Assembly (NCBI GenBank): GCA_900544555.1
Contig: UQWD01000011.1
Coordinates: 7,716-71,715 of the forward strand
Direction of reading: 5' to 3'
From: an uncultured Eubacteriales bacterium
GTDB taxonomy: Bacteria > Bacillota > Clostridia > Christensenellales > CAG-138
DNA: 64,000 nt
The position numbers and the translations under genes are program-made. The notes under the pieces are model-generated. The model was not told where the DNA came from. It made no database searches and saw only the letters and a list, made by a program, of their open reading frames with translations. Every line of letters begins with the position of its first letter. Position 1 is the first letter of the stretch. Below, piece by piece: positions 34,997-44,354 of the stretch.

Positions 34997-36079
34997 ATGA
35001 TTAAAAACCACCCTCTGCTCCTTGTCTGCGCGGCATTTCTCGCCGCCGTCAGCCTGCTCGATCCGCTTTTTTCATCAAGAGGCTTTTCAGACCTTGAAAA
35101 CCGCGTGCTCGCTCAAAGGCCGGAGCTTACCTGGGAGCGCGTTGCATCCGGAAAATTCATGGCGGATTACGAAACGTACGTGAACGATCAGTTTATACTG
35201 CGCGATTGGTGGATAACCCTCAAATCTTTATCGGAAACAGCCATGCTCAAAATTGAGAACAACTCCGTCGCGTACGGCGCGGACGGGTATCTGTTTGAGC
35301 GCTACCCTCCGCTTGACGAAAACCGCGTGAACACGAACGTTACCGCGCTCAAAGGCTTTATGGGCAAGTATGAGAACGCGTATTTCGCTCTGATCCCCCC
35401 AGCGGAGGCCGTATTGACCGATAAGCTGCCCCTTGGCTTTCCAGCAACCGATTTTTCCGGTTTATATAATAACCTGGCTGTTCTTCCTGTTTTGGATGAA
35501 CTAAGGCTGCACCGGGACGAGGAGATCTATTATCATACGGATCATCATTATACAACGCTTGGCGCTTATTACGCATACTTGGCCTATTGCCGCGCCGCCG
35601 GGCTTTCGCCCGTTGACGTAAATACGCTTGAGACTGTGGATGTGCGCGATTTTTACGGTACGCTCTATTCAAAAGCGAAGAAGGTCGGCCTTAAGCCGGA
35701 TGTAATCAGGTATTATCCCATGGGCGGGGTTCAGGTGGAAATAAACGGCGAAACCTACGACGGCATGTATGACGTCGAACAGTTCAGCAAGCGCGACAAA
35801 TACGCCGGCTTCCTTTACGGCAACAACGGCCTGACCTTTATAACGCGCCTGGACGGCGAAGCTCAGCGCGGCACGCTGGTGCTGATTAAGGATTCGTTCG
35901 GAAACAGCATCGCGCCTTTCTTAACGCATAACTATAACCGGATAATCATGATCGACCTAAGGTATTATAACGCGCCCGTCAGCCAGCTGATTTCCGATGA
36001 GAATGCCGACGATATCCTTGTGCTGTATTCTTCGGCGAATCTGGCGGCGGATGTAAACATTCCCAAGCTGGGCAGGTAG
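34997..36079 (+). CDS. DHHW/AlgJ-like extracytoplasmic acyl-transfer protein
   Basis: 360 residues. An uncleaved N-terminal anchor (about 1-20) leads to the domain. The start of the domain, with the NRVLAQRPELTW pattern, and the DHHY at 182-185 (family motif DHHW) identify the family. The KDSFGNS block further on supplies the nucleophilic Ser of the SGNH-type fold. AlgJ/AlgX-type proteins accept acyl groups from the MBOAT partner and place them on the polymer outside the cell. AAAGGATG precedes the ATG. It ends the three-gene cluster. Confidence 0.88.
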   Translation: MIKNHPLLLVCAAFLAAVSLLDPLFSSRGFSDLENRVLAQRPELTWERVASGKFMADYETYVNDQFILRDWWITLKSLSETAMLKIENNSVAYGADGYLFERYPPLDENRVNTNVTALKGFMGKYENAYFALIPPAEAVLTDKLPLGFPATDFSGLYNNLAVLPVLDELRLHRDEEIYYHTDHHYTTLGAYYAYLAYCRAAGLSPVDVNTLETVDVRDFYGTLYSKAKKVGLKPDVIRYYPMGGVQVEINGETYDGMYDVEQFSKRDKYAGFLYGNNGLTFITRLDGEAQRGTLVLIKDSFGNSIAPFLTHNYNRIIMIDLRYYNAPVSQLISDENADDILVLYSSANLAADVNIPKLGR

Positions 36080-36138
36080 CTGAACCAATGTGAAATGACT
36101 TTACAGGCAGCCCCATACTCCAAAGTCAAAAATCATTT

Positions 36139-36163
36139 GCGCAATCAGGCATTGCGCGTTTTC
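36139..36163 (+). terminator. Terminator of the DUF4358-MBOAT-DHHW cluster
   Basis: GCGCAAT and ATTGCGC form a 7-bp perfect stem with a 5-nt loop, followed by GTTTTCG. The T-run is short. Confidence 0.5.
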
Positions 36164-36581
36164 GCCTGCGTCTCATGGCGGAGTAATTTGTTTACGCTAT
36201 AATTGTTTTTATCCCTCAAGTCAGTAAGCTATAACGCAAAATAAGCAATTATATGCGCCGGCCTGCAACTTCATTTTATGAATTATCATTATATATTTAA
36301 AATATGCGTTACTTTTTCGATGTTTTGAGTATGTTATCGTATGATTATGTTTTTTTATCAAATAGATCTACAAGTAGATAACAATAAATAGAAATGATGT
36401 GAAAAGTTTATCTTTTTGTGAGTTTCTAAAATAAATTATAAAAGAAATTCAGTGTCAATATCATTTAAACGGTTATTATGTTGGAGGTGAAACGTTACTT
36501 TAACAGCAATTGTGGTATTATAACTATAATCGTACATTCGGGGGCGGTACGTTACAGTATGGAAATTATTAGAATTTGGTG

Positions 36582-36610
36582 TTTACACGATATTGACATA
36601 TGTGTATAAT
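36582..36610 (+). promoter_or_regulatory. Predicted sigma-A promoter upstream of the ABC transporter
   Basis: TTTACA, 17 bp, TATAAT. It is the best-matching promoter in this gap and would give a leader of about 335 nt. Confidence 0.65.
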
Positions 36611-36950
36611 AGGTATGCATATATCCGGCTGATATAGCAAACTTGTGCATGGTGGGTGAAATATGACAAGCAATTACAAGAACAAGGAAGCGCGACAGCG
36701 ATTGAACCGACCTGTTGACAAACAGGTATTCCAAATGCGGCGCTGCTTTTTCTCTAACCGTATAGTCCAGGTTCCATTTGCTTTATTTACCCAAACCAAG
36801 TCGACGTTGTCTGCTTTTTTCAAGGGCGGGTTTGGTATAGGCTGAATGAACGATACGCCGCTTACAATCGTTCTTGCCTGGATAAGCATCCTCGCGTAAA
36901 AGCCCGCATAAGGTAAACAAAGCTTATTTTTCATTAAGGAGGTATAAAAC

Positions 36951-38177
36951 ATGCTGCCGTTTAAATACGCTCTTAAACATATGCGCCGCAGTTTCCTTTC
37001 ATGCCTAGCCGCTATTGCCGCATCTTTAATCTTTTCATTGCTTTTATGCGAACTGAATTATGCGCTTGCATCGCAGAATACGCAGTTAAATGAGATATAC
37101 GATTCTATTGAGGTCAAATGCGTTGTATCCGACGTAAAGGGTACGAAAACGGATCGCCTCCAAATCAATCCAACCTATGTTGACGCGTGTACGAACCCGG
37201 TTTATGAAATTTCAGAATATATAAAAGACATATGTTTTAAACGGCGTTTGCGTTATAATGCCATAATCCCAGGGGAGGAGCCCTCAATCGAGAATATAGC
37301 TGAGGCTCCATATCTTATAGGTATTTCCATGCTTGAGGCGGACAGCTCGCTTTTACCGCACAACGGTGTAACGGTTGATTTTTTTAACGGATATGATGAA
37401 ACCGATCTCAACACCGATAAGATGATTTGCATTGTCCCCGCAAGCTTGGTTCGAGACAAGGCGCCAAGCGCCGATATGACTTTATCCCTTGCGGTAACTT
37501 ACGATTACGGGCCGATGTTTGAGAAAAAGCCAATCGTCGCCGATTTAATAGTAGCCGGCACATATACGGGGATCGTTTCGGAAGAGGATTCAATTTATTG
37601 CCCATGGGGGGCAATCTGCTCGCTTGCCGTAAAAGCCGGGGACATCTACATGGCGGACAGTCTGAGTTTTACCGTAAAAGACAATAGGAAGCTCAATGAG
37701 TTTAAATCCATTCTATGGAAATATTATTCCCCGGTGGATGTTACGGCAGGAGATTCAATTTACAGTTACGCCATAACCGTGAACGACGCCGTTCTTAACG
37801 AATCCGTGTCGTCAATTGAGCGAAATATTACGCTGCTCAACATACTCATCCCCCTCCTTCTGATTTCGTCAATTGGAATAGGCTTTGTCACCAGCCTTAT
37901 ACTCACCCGAAACAGGCGGCCGGAATTCGCAGTTATGCGAAGCATGGGCGCCCGGCGCGGCAATGTGTTTTTTGTAGCGTTCATCGAACAGCTGATGCTT
38001 GGGGTGCTTGGCGCTTTACTCGGGGTAATTGGATACAATATTGTAAGAGGTTTTGGCGCCTCAATTAATTTCGCGCAACTCGGTATTTATATCGGGTGCT
38101 ATATCATTGGGGCGGCGGCGGCTGTAATACGAATAACAACGATTAATGTTATGCAAATAATGAAAGTAAAGGAGTGA
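36951..38177 (+). CDS. FtsX-type ABC transporter permease
   Basis: 408 residues in MacB/FtsX topology: one N-terminal helix (about 15-35), an extracytoplasmic domain of some 250 residues and a C-terminal three-helix FtsX domain from about 290. The cytoplasmic loop LTRNRRPEFAVMRSMGARR is the coupling piece seen in these permeases. It probably acts as a homodimer with the ATPase encoded next. MacB-like systems export peptides, drugs or lipoproteins by mechanotransmission; the cargo is unknown. It lies in a somewhat AT-richer stretch than its neighbours. AGGAGGT precedes the ATG. Confidence 0.85.
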   Translation: MLPFKYALKHMRRSFLSCLAAIAASLIFSLLLCELNYALASQNTQLNEIYDSIEVKCVVSDVKGTKTDRLQINPTYVDACTNPVYEISEYIKDICFKRRLRYNAIIPGEEPSIENIAEAPYLIGISMLEADSSLLPHNGVTVDFFNGYDETDLNTDKMICIVPASLVRDKAPSADMTLSLAVTYDYGPMFEKKPIVADLIVAGTYTGIVSEEDSIYCPWGAICSLAVKAGDIYMADSLSFTVKDNRKLNEFKSILWKYYSPVDVTAGDSIYSYAITVNDAVLNESVSSIERNITLLNILIPLLLISSIGIGFVTSLILTRNRRPEFAVMRSMGARRGNVFFVAFIEQLMLGVLGALLGVIGYNIVRGFGASINFAQLGIYIGCYIIGAAAAVIRITTINVMQIMKVKE

Positions 38178-38182
38178 ACGCA

Positions 38183-38845
38183 ATGGAAAAGTTGGCTTTG
38201 AAGGATGTAACATACGCTTACAGAAACAGGTACCAAACGGTTTACGCGGTTAACGGCGTAAACTACGAGTTTGAGGGCGGTAAGCTGTACGCTATCGTCG
38301 GAAAAAGCGGGAGCGGAAAAACAACGTTGCTATCTGTTCTCGCCGGCCTCGATTTACCCACGGAAGGAGAGGTGAGCTATGGCGGCACATCAACCGCGCA
38401 GCTCGATCGCGATAAATACCGCAGGGACAGCGTGGCCGTTATATATCAAAGTTATAATCTTTTTCCCCTGCTCACAGCGCTGGAAAACGTTATGTATCCG
38501 CTGCAGCTTAAAAAAACGCCGCAGAAGCAAGCGCGGCAAATAGCCGCCGAAAAAATCCTATCGGTCGGCCTTAAGGAAGAGCATTTTAAACGGTTCCCCT
38601 CTATGCTCTCCGGCGGCGAGCAGCAGCGTGTGGCTATTGCGCGCGCGCTGGCCAGCCATGCGGACGTAATTCTGGCCGACGAGCCCACAGGCAATCTCGA
38701 TACGGAAAATGGGCGCAACATTATCGGCATTTTAAAGCAGCTTGCGCACGAAGGCGGTTACTGCGTTATCGTTGTTACCCATGACCTGGGCATTGCCGAA
38801 GAAGCCGACGTCGTAATCAACATGAGTGACGGTAAGATCAACTAA
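38183..38845 (+). CDS. ABC transporter ATP-binding protein (MacB/LolD type)
   Basis: About 220 residues with complete ABC motifs: Walker A GKSGSGKTT, Q-loop YQSYNLFPLL, signature LSGGEQQRVAIARAL, Walker B VILADEPTGNLD and a switch His in VTHD. It pairs with the FtsX permease just upstream. The ATG at 38183 is preferred to the overlapping one at 38174 because the GGAG (38170-38173) abuts the first and spaces 9 nt to the second. Confidence 0.92.
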   Translation: MEKLALKDVTYAYRNRYQTVYAVNGVNYEFEGGKLYAIVGKSGSGKTTLLSVLAGLDLPTEGEVSYGGTSTAQLDRDKYRRDSVAVIYQSYNLFPLLTALENVMYPLQLKKTPQKQARQIAAEKILSVGLKEEHFKRFPSMLSGGEQQRVAIARALASHADVILADEPTGNLDTENGRNIIGILKQLAHEGGYCVIVVTHDLGIAEEADVVINMSDGKIN

Positions 38846-39837
38846 AGAGTTTAATTTATCTCACCGTTTCGTCAGAGGCAGGCATATAAAGCACGCTGTA
38901 AAAGCCTTTTCATCAGCAGCTTAATATAGCCTTGAGAATTAAATACGCCTGCCTCTGACGACTTAAATGGAACAGCTGACGGCCTTTCGTTTATTATTTA
39001 ACAGGTTTTCAGCAGGGTTTCTGTATGATGATGGATGGAACGTATTTATCAAAACTCGTTTTATCGGTATTGGACAGTACGAACTTGTTTTTTGAAAGTC
39101 AAGCGCGTAATATGCTAAGGCGAACGACCAGGATAATCGGCGCCTTTTAGCTGACTAATCGGAATCGTTTACATGGCATGTGTAATTCCTTACGCCTTAA
39201 CCTAAGGCAATTAATGTGCTAAACCTATTCCTTTTGAGCAGATGTTGACAAGGAATCTGAATTGACGCATCTAACTTTCAAAAGAATAAGCGCAAAATTT
39301 AACGCGATACGCGGCGAACTTGTGAAATCCGTGTTTAAAGCTGGTTTGGTATATCAAACACAAAAACCGCCAAGGAATTATGCCCCAATGCGAATCATTA
39401 TTGGGGCCGTTTAAGAGGATATACATTGATGTTTGCTTACTTAAAGCAATATTACAGTGGCCCTAAAGCCTGACAGTATGTTTTATGATAAGGCTCTGGA
39501 TTGCGCAGATTACGCAAAATGTATATATAAATTGCCGATATCGCAGCGTTTTACACTTTTGAAAAACCATAAACACTTTTATGCGCTTTTATGCGATATG
39601 TGATTCAAAAATGAAAAGGAAGTTTTGAATAATGAAGTAAGCTAATAAATGATTGGGGTTAAGGGTAAAAGCCGTCATTGAAAGATATTATAATCTTTTG
39701 GTTCATCCCATATCTTGAAATAACGAGCAGGCGTCTAAAAGACACTATGCGATTGAAGTTCGTCGCATATTGTCTTGGAATTCAAGAAAATATGAAACGC
39801 GTCACAAATAATTTGAATTTATTTTTATATAACTTCA
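38846..39837. other. 1-kb intergenic region with two long inverted repeats
   Basis: No gene could be supported. The left part holds a 14-bp perfect inverted repeat with a 63-nt loop (38870-38960). Further right is GCCCCAAT/ATTGGGGC (39382-39407). The last 250 bp become AT-rich and lead into the promoter at 39838. It could contain a decayed gene or a non-coding RNA. Confidence 0.5.
38870..38960. repeat. 14-bp perfect inverted repeat after the ABC transporter
   Basis: CGTCAGAGGCAGGC (38870-38883) and GCCTGCCTCTGACG (38947-38960) are perfect complements around 63 nt. It begins 25 bp after the stop codon of the ATPase gene. No T-run follows. Confidence 0.7.
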
Positions 39838-39866
39838 TTGACAATTTATCTAGCGAACACTAAAAT
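39838..39866 (+). promoter_or_regulatory. Predicted sigma-A promoter of the RHH-clpB operon
   Basis: TTGACA, 17 bp, TAAAAT, 25 bp before the start codon. No CIRCE or CtsR-like box is visible nearby. Confidence 0.75.
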
Positions 39867-39891
39867 TCAGTTGTGGAGGGGAATAAATAAA

Positions 39892-40533
39892 ATGAAAAAA
39901 AGGGTATACAGTATTGTGCTTTCAGAAGAGGTTGTGGACGCCATCGACGACCTTGCGCTAACGAGAAATACGAGCCGCTCAGGCATTATCGATCGTATTT
40001 TGGCAGAGCATGTTTCCTGCACCACGCCTGAGCAGCATATTCAGGATATTATCAAGCTCGTCGAACTCTCTCTGGCCGGCCGGGATACGCTTCACCCGCT
40101 CCCCCGCCCGACCGGCGGAACGCTAGACATTAGCACCAGGCTAAAGTATCGATACCGCCCCACAGTTAAATATAGCCTGGAATTACTTCCATCCGCCGAT
40201 GGGTCGTTCGGCTTTTTCAGGGCTTCGCTTCGCACCCAGAACGTGGATTTGCTCGAGAAATTTACCGAATTTCTTTTATTGTGGGCGCGATTGGAGGATG
40301 AATACCTTCCAGGGCTATTGGGGCGGCAAATTATCCGGGAACTCGAGCCTGCAAAGTTATCGCGCAGACTCACTCGCCCTCCTGGTTGCGAAAACGCGGC
40401 TGAATCGCTTGCCGCGGCCGCTGTCGCTTATGTTAACGCGTTCGACGGCTCGCTCAAAGCTTTCTTCGCTTATGGTACGGATGCGGCCGGCAATGTTTTT
40501 TTGAATTGGCTCGAGGATAAATTATTAATCTGA
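39892..40533 (+). CDS. Ribbon-helix-helix (CopG-type) protein with C-terminal domain of unknown function
   Basis: 213 residues. Residues 1-42 fit an RHH fold: the beta strand RVYSIVLSEEVVDAID, then ALTRNTSRSGIIDRIL. The rest, about 150 residues, I do not recognise; it includes a conserved-looking block RLKYRYRPTVKYSLEL. The ATG at 39892 is chosen from its GGAGGGG site; the frame extends further up only through the promoter. It is 37 bp upstream of clpB in the same unit, so it may regulate clpB or its own operon, in place of CtsR/HrcA; this is inference. Confidence 0.75.
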   Translation: MKKRVYSIVLSEEVVDAIDDLALTRNTSRSGIIDRILAEHVSCTTPEQHIQDIIKLVELSLAGRDTLHPLPRPTGGTLDISTRLKYRYRPTVKYSLELLPSADGSFGFFRASLRTQNVDLLEKFTEFLLLWARLEDEYLPGLLGRQIIRELEPAKLSRRLTRPPGCENAAESLAAAAVAYVNAFDGSLKAFFAYGTDAAGNVFLNWLEDKLLI

Positions 40534-40570
40534 GGGTATAAAACTATCATGACTTAAAGGAGTTGATATT

Positions 40571-43165
40571 ATGAACACCAATCGCTTTACGCAAAAATCG
40601 TTGGAGGCTATCGCCGCCGCGCAATCAACGGCGGTGGAATACTCGCACCAGCAGGTTGATCAGGAGCATCTCTTATACGCGTTGAGCTATCAACGGGATG
40701 GGCTTATCCCGCAGCTCCTTGTAAAAATGGGCGTGGATGGTGAGGGCTTTGGCAGCGCGCTTAAGGAACGGCTGGAAGCTACGCCCCGCGTTACGGGCCC
40801 CGGCCGCGAAGCGGATAGGGTCTACGTTACGCAGGATTTGGATCGGGCGCTCAACGAGGCTGAAAAAATCGCGGGCAATTTAAAGGATGAGTATATATCC
40901 GTTGAGCATCTTTTTCTTGGCCTTGTTGAAAAGCCGTCTAAAAGCGTTAAGGAATTGTTTGCCCGCTTTGCTATCGATAAAAACCGCTTTTTAACCGCGC
41001 TTAACGCCGTACGCGGCAACGCGCGCGTAACGAGCGACACGCCTGAAGATACGTACGACGCGCTGAAAAAATACGCGCAGGATCTGGTTGACCTGGCGGA
41101 AAAGCAAAAGCTTGACCCTGTGATAGGCCGGGATGAAGAGGTTCTCAACGTGATTCGTATCCTTTCCCGCAAGAGCAAGAACAACCCTGTGCTAATCGGC
41201 GAGCCGGGCGTGGGAAAAACGGCGATTGCGGAAGGGCTTGCCCAGCGTATAGTCCGGGGCGACGTACCCGCCGGCCTGCGCGAAAGGCGGATTTTTTCTC
41301 TGGATATGGGCGCGCTCATCGCTGGGGCGAAGTTCAGGGGCGAGTTTGAGGAGCGTTTAAAGGCTGTATTGAACGAAGTCAAAAAGAGCGACGGGCGCAT
41401 CATCCTGTTTATTGACGAGCTGCATAATATCGTAGGCGCGGGCAGGACGGAGGGATCCATGGACGCGGGCAACCTTCTAAAACCTATGCTTGCCCGGGGC
41501 GAGCTGCATTGTATCGGCGCCACAACGCTCGACGAGTACAGAAAATATATTGAAAAAGACGCCGCCCTTTCCCGCCGCTTCCAGCCGGTTATGGTCAACG
41601 AGCCTACCGTAGAGGACACGGTTTCGATACTCCGCGGCTTGAAGGAAAGGTACGAGGTTTTTCACGGCGTTAAAATAAACGATAACGCGCTCATTGCGGC
41701 CGCCACGCTCTCGCACCGGTATATATCGGATCGTTTTCTGCCGGATAAGGCCATCGATCTCGTCGACGAGGCGTGCGCGCTGATACGTACCGAAATGGAT
41801 TCCATGCCGAGCGAGCTGGACGCCATGCGCCGGCGCATCATGCAGCTTGAAATCGAGGAAGCGGCGTTGAAAAAGGAAAACGATAAGCTGTCCGCCGATC
41901 ACCTTGAGCGCATACAAAAGGAATTGTCGGAGGAGAGATCCGTATATTCCGAGCTTAAGGCCAAATGGGAGAACGAAAAGGATTCCATTAAAAACGTCCA
42001 GCGCCTCCGGGAAGAAATTGAGCGGGTTAACGCCCAGATGGAAAAGGCGGAGCGAGAATATGACTTAAACCACGCGGCGCAGCTTAAATACGGCGCGCTG
42101 CCCGGCTTGATGCGCGAACTTGAGGAGGCGGAACGGCACAATACGGGCAAGGCCAGCGGGCTTTTGCGCGACAGGGTTACGGAAGAGGAGATAGCGCGTA
42201 TTGTTGGCCGCTGGACCGGCATACCCGTATCAAAGTTGATGGAAGGCGAGCGTGAGAAGCTTTTGCAGCTTGCCGAAATCCTGCATGAACGCGTTGTCGG
42301 GCAGGACGAGGCTGTCCAGACCGTATGCGACGCGATATTGCGCACAAGGGCCGGGTTAAAAGATCCCAACAGGCCCATCGGCAGCTTTCTGTTTCTGGGC
42401 CCTACCGGCGTAGGTAAAACGGAGCTGGCGAAGGCGCTGGCGGAAGCGCTGTTTGACGATGAGCGAAACCTTGTAAGGATAGACATGAGCGAATATATGG
42501 AGAAGCACGCGGTATCGCGACTTATTGGCGCTCCTCCGGGATACGTGGGTTACGACGAGGGCGGCCAGCTTACAGAGGCCGTTCGGCGCAAGCCTTATTG
42601 CGTGGTGCTTTTCGACGAGATTGAAAAGGCGCATCCCGACGTATTCAACGTGCTGCTTCAAGTGCTTGACGATGGGCGCATTACGGATTCACAGGGGCGG
42701 ACGGTGGATTTTAAAAACACCGTAATTATCCTAACCTCCAACTTGGGATCAACGTTTATACTGGAAGGCATAGAGAACGGCCGCATCAGCGACGACGCGC
42801 GCGGCAAGGTGGAGGAAATGCTCAAGGCTCAGTTCCGTCCGGAATTTTTAAACCGGATAGATGATATTGTGTTTTATAAGCCGCTTGCGCGCGAGGAGAT
42901 TTATAGGATAACCGACCTGCTTTTGGCCGATATACGCCGCCGCCTCAAGGAAAAGCGATTGGACGTGGAGCTTACCGAGGCCGCCAAAAGGTACATCGCG
43001 GACGCGGGGTACTCTCCGCAATACGGTGCGCGTCCTCTGAAGCGGTTGTTAGCCGGGAAGCTTGAAACGCTGCTTGCCCGCAGCATCATACAAAGCGACC
43101 CTGAGCCGGATACCGTTTTTATGGTTGATGAGAGCAGCGGCGAGCTGATCATAACGGAGAAATAG
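40571..43165 (+). CDS. clpB: ATP-dependent disaggregase ClpB
   Basis: 864 residues, full length. Two Clp_N repeats (about 1-150), AAA domain 1 with Walker A GEPGVGKTA (near 211), the coiled-coil middle domain (about 405-530) that distinguishes ClpB from ClpA/ClpC, and AAA domain 2 with GPTGVGKTE (near 610) and the C-terminal D2-small domain. It works as a hexamer with DnaK to rescue aggregated proteins in the cytosol. There is no ClpP-binding loop feature that I can point to. AAGGAGTTG precedes the ATG. Confidence 0.97.
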   Translation: MNTNRFTQKSLEAIAAAQSTAVEYSHQQVDQEHLLYALSYQRDGLIPQLLVKMGVDGEGFGSALKERLEATPRVTGPGREADRVYVTQDLDRALNEAEKIAGNLKDEYISVEHLFLGLVEKPSKSVKELFARFAIDKNRFLTALNAVRGNARVTSDTPEDTYDALKKYAQDLVDLAEKQKLDPVIGRDEEVLNVIRILSRKSKNNPVLIGEPGVGKTAIAEGLAQRIVRGDVPAGLRERRIFSLDMGALIAGAKFRGEFEERLKAVLNEVKKSDGRIILFIDELHNIVGAGRTEGSMDAGNLLKPMLARGELHCIGATTLDEYRKYIEKDAALSRRFQPVMVNEPTVEDTVSILRGLKERYEVFHGVKINDNALIAAATLSHRYISDRFLPDKAIDLVDEACALIRTEMDSMPSELDAMRRRIMQLEIEEAALKKENDKLSADHLERIQKELSEERSVYSELKAKWENEKDSIKNVQRLREEIERVNAQMEKAEREYDLNHAAQLKYGALPGLMRELEEAERHNTGKASGLLRDRVTEEEIARIVGRWTGIPVSKLMEGEREKLLQLAEILHERVVGQDEAVQTVCDAILRTRAGLKDPNRPIGSFLFLGPTGVGKTELAKALAEALFDDERNLVRIDMSEYMEKHAVSRLIGAPPGYVGYDEGGQLTEAVRRKPYCVVLFDEIEKAHPDVFNVLLQVLDDGRITDSQGRTVDFKNTVIILTSNLGSTFILEGIENGRISDDARGKVEEMLKAQFRPEFLNRIDDIVFYKPLAREEIYRITDLLLADIRRRLKEKRLDVELTEAAKRYIADAGYSPQYGARPLKRLLAGKLETLLARSIIQSDPEPDTVFMVDESSGELIITEK

Positions 43166-43191
43166 GCTAACAAGATAAACGATACTATGAA

Positions 43192-43210
43192 GGGCGGCTC
43201 AATGCCGCCC
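43192..43210 (+). terminator. Probable terminator of clpB
   Basis: GGGCGGC and GCCGCCC form a 7-bp perfect stem with a 5-nt loop, 27 bp after the stop. It is followed by AAAATTATTT, so the T-run is poor. Confidence 0.5.
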
Positions 43211-43249
43211 AAAATTATTTGAATCCTGGATGCTCGTTGAAGCGGCAGG

Positions 43250-43281
43250 GCTTTACGCATGACCGACGGCATGCGTAAAGC
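43250..43281. repeat. 11-bp perfect inverted repeat after clpB
   Basis: GCTTTACGCAT and ATGCGTAAAGC are perfect complements around a 10-nt loop. It has no T-run and lies 85 bp past clpB, at the left edge of the AT-rich island. Confidence 0.6.
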
Positions 43282-43449
43282 GGGCTTAACACTCTGCTCA
43301 GCAAATCCGCATGGGGCGTTGAATGGGCGAATGGGGCAATATCTTTGCATAGTTTACTTACAGGGACGCATATCTCAATATTTACATTTTGTTTCTTATA
43401 CTCTGTATTATGTTTCGTACACATCAATCCGAATTTGCATTTGGCGCTT

Positions 43450-43862
43450 TTATGTTATCCACGTATTAAGAAGTGAGAAAACTTTCTTCCCGAAAACTTT
43501 GGCAAAATTACCCACTGCGGTGTTGTAGGCAGTGAACGGTATCTGCTTCATTTTTTCCTCAATTAATGCCTTTCTTCCTCTGTTACCCGTACATGATTTG
43601 CACGTTCCGTTTTCGGCTTTCCATTCGCATTTCTCACAATCTGCTTATCCTTGAGTTGCAGATAATAGCACATAAGGATAATTGCCTGCCACCGTTCCAA
43701 TAGGCACAACAAGGCTTTTGCTAATTTCTCGCTGTCAACAAAGATTTTCTGCACTTCACTGCAAATGCAGTCGGCTTGTCCTGCAAGGCAAAGTATTCGT
43801 CTATGCTGTGGGGCGCAAAGAAGCATTCTCTTGCAAGTATTCAAGGTAATTTCATGCTTCAT
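43450..43862 (-). pseudogene. Decayed sigma-70 region 4-like/conjugative-element gene fragments
   Basis: One frame from 43862 (MKHEITL start) runs 99 codons and includes LLERWQAIILMCYYLQLKDKQI, which resembles sigma-70 region 4 proteins of conjugative elements. Where the recognition helix should follow, the pattern is lost. A second frame (+2 relative) then carries a Cys-rich stretch CEKCEWKAENGTCKSC and ends at 43450. The first frame overlaps an upstream stop as ATGA, as in a compacted operon. I read this as a mobile-element remnant with a frameshift. The family calls are tentative. Confidence 0.5.
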
Positions 43863-44054
43863 CTTGCGTTACCGCTCTCTGTAATAGTAACAGGCTTCAT
43901 TGTGCAAGAACAATTAAACGAAAAGCTGCTTATGGCTGTTTTTAAGTTGCGAATTGACTATCAGCTGACGCGTAAATAGCAAAGCCAAAAATAGCTCTCA
44001 AGGATTAACTTCGCGCCCTTGACGACTGTTTCCGTCTTTAATGCCCACTAATCA

Positions 44055-44089
44055 AGAGGGCGCATACGGATAGACCGCTTGCGCCCTCT
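44055..44089. repeat. 9-bp perfect hairpin in the island flank
   Basis: AGAGGGCGC and GCGCCCTCT pair around a 17-nt loop. The position next to element debris suggests a terminator left over from the former mobile element. Confidence 0.5.
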
Positions 44090-44287
44090 CTGAATTATGG
44101 GGGTTCTTAGTGCATTAGAGGTTAATTTCCCTTTGATTTATGCGGCTTTGCAGACACAACAAAGGCATGGGTTTTATACTCATACCCTCATAATGGCGTT
44201 CTACTGCGTAACATGGTCTATGCTATCAATGAATAAAAATACCCATTTTGTCATAGAATAATTAAGTAATTTTTCAAACTATAATTG

Positions 44288-44299
44288 AGTAAATTTACT
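44288..44299. promoter_or_regulatory. 12-bp palindrome upstream of the DUF262-HEPN pair
   Basis: AGTAAATTTACT is self-complementary and lies 56 bp upstream of the start, just after a TATAAT at 44280-44285. Position and symmetry fit an operator on the promoter of the pair. Confidence 0.45.
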
Positions 44300-44354
44300 T
44301 ATTTATAGATTCAATATTAAGGGATTATATGATAGAATGGAGGTGACAACATTT

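Larger units (their letters stand above)
36080..36950. other. Long AT-rich leader region before the ABC transporter
   Basis: About 870 bp, with a terminator at its left and a promoter at 36582. Between 36270 and 36660 it is strongly AT-rich. A 60-codon frame at 36663-36845 has a weak GGTGGGTGA site and no recognisable similarity; it could be a leader peptide or chance. The roughly 340 bp between promoter and permease start is long enough for a regulatory leader, but I see no known riboswitch. Confidence 0.5.
43282..44354. other. Left flank of the AT-rich island: debris and regulatory sequence
   Basis: About 1.07 kb between clpB and the DUF262 gene. It contains the broken minus-strand genes described at 43450-43862, a hairpin at 44055-44089 (AGAGGGCGC/GCGCCCTCT), then 200 bp of very AT-rich sequence with the palindrome at 44288. 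Confidence 0.6.

Noticed and set aside
36663..36845. A 60-codon frame upstream of the FtsX-type permease.
   Set aside because: Weak ribosome binding site and no similarity or sensible composition. It is mentioned in the gap entry rather than called as a gene.
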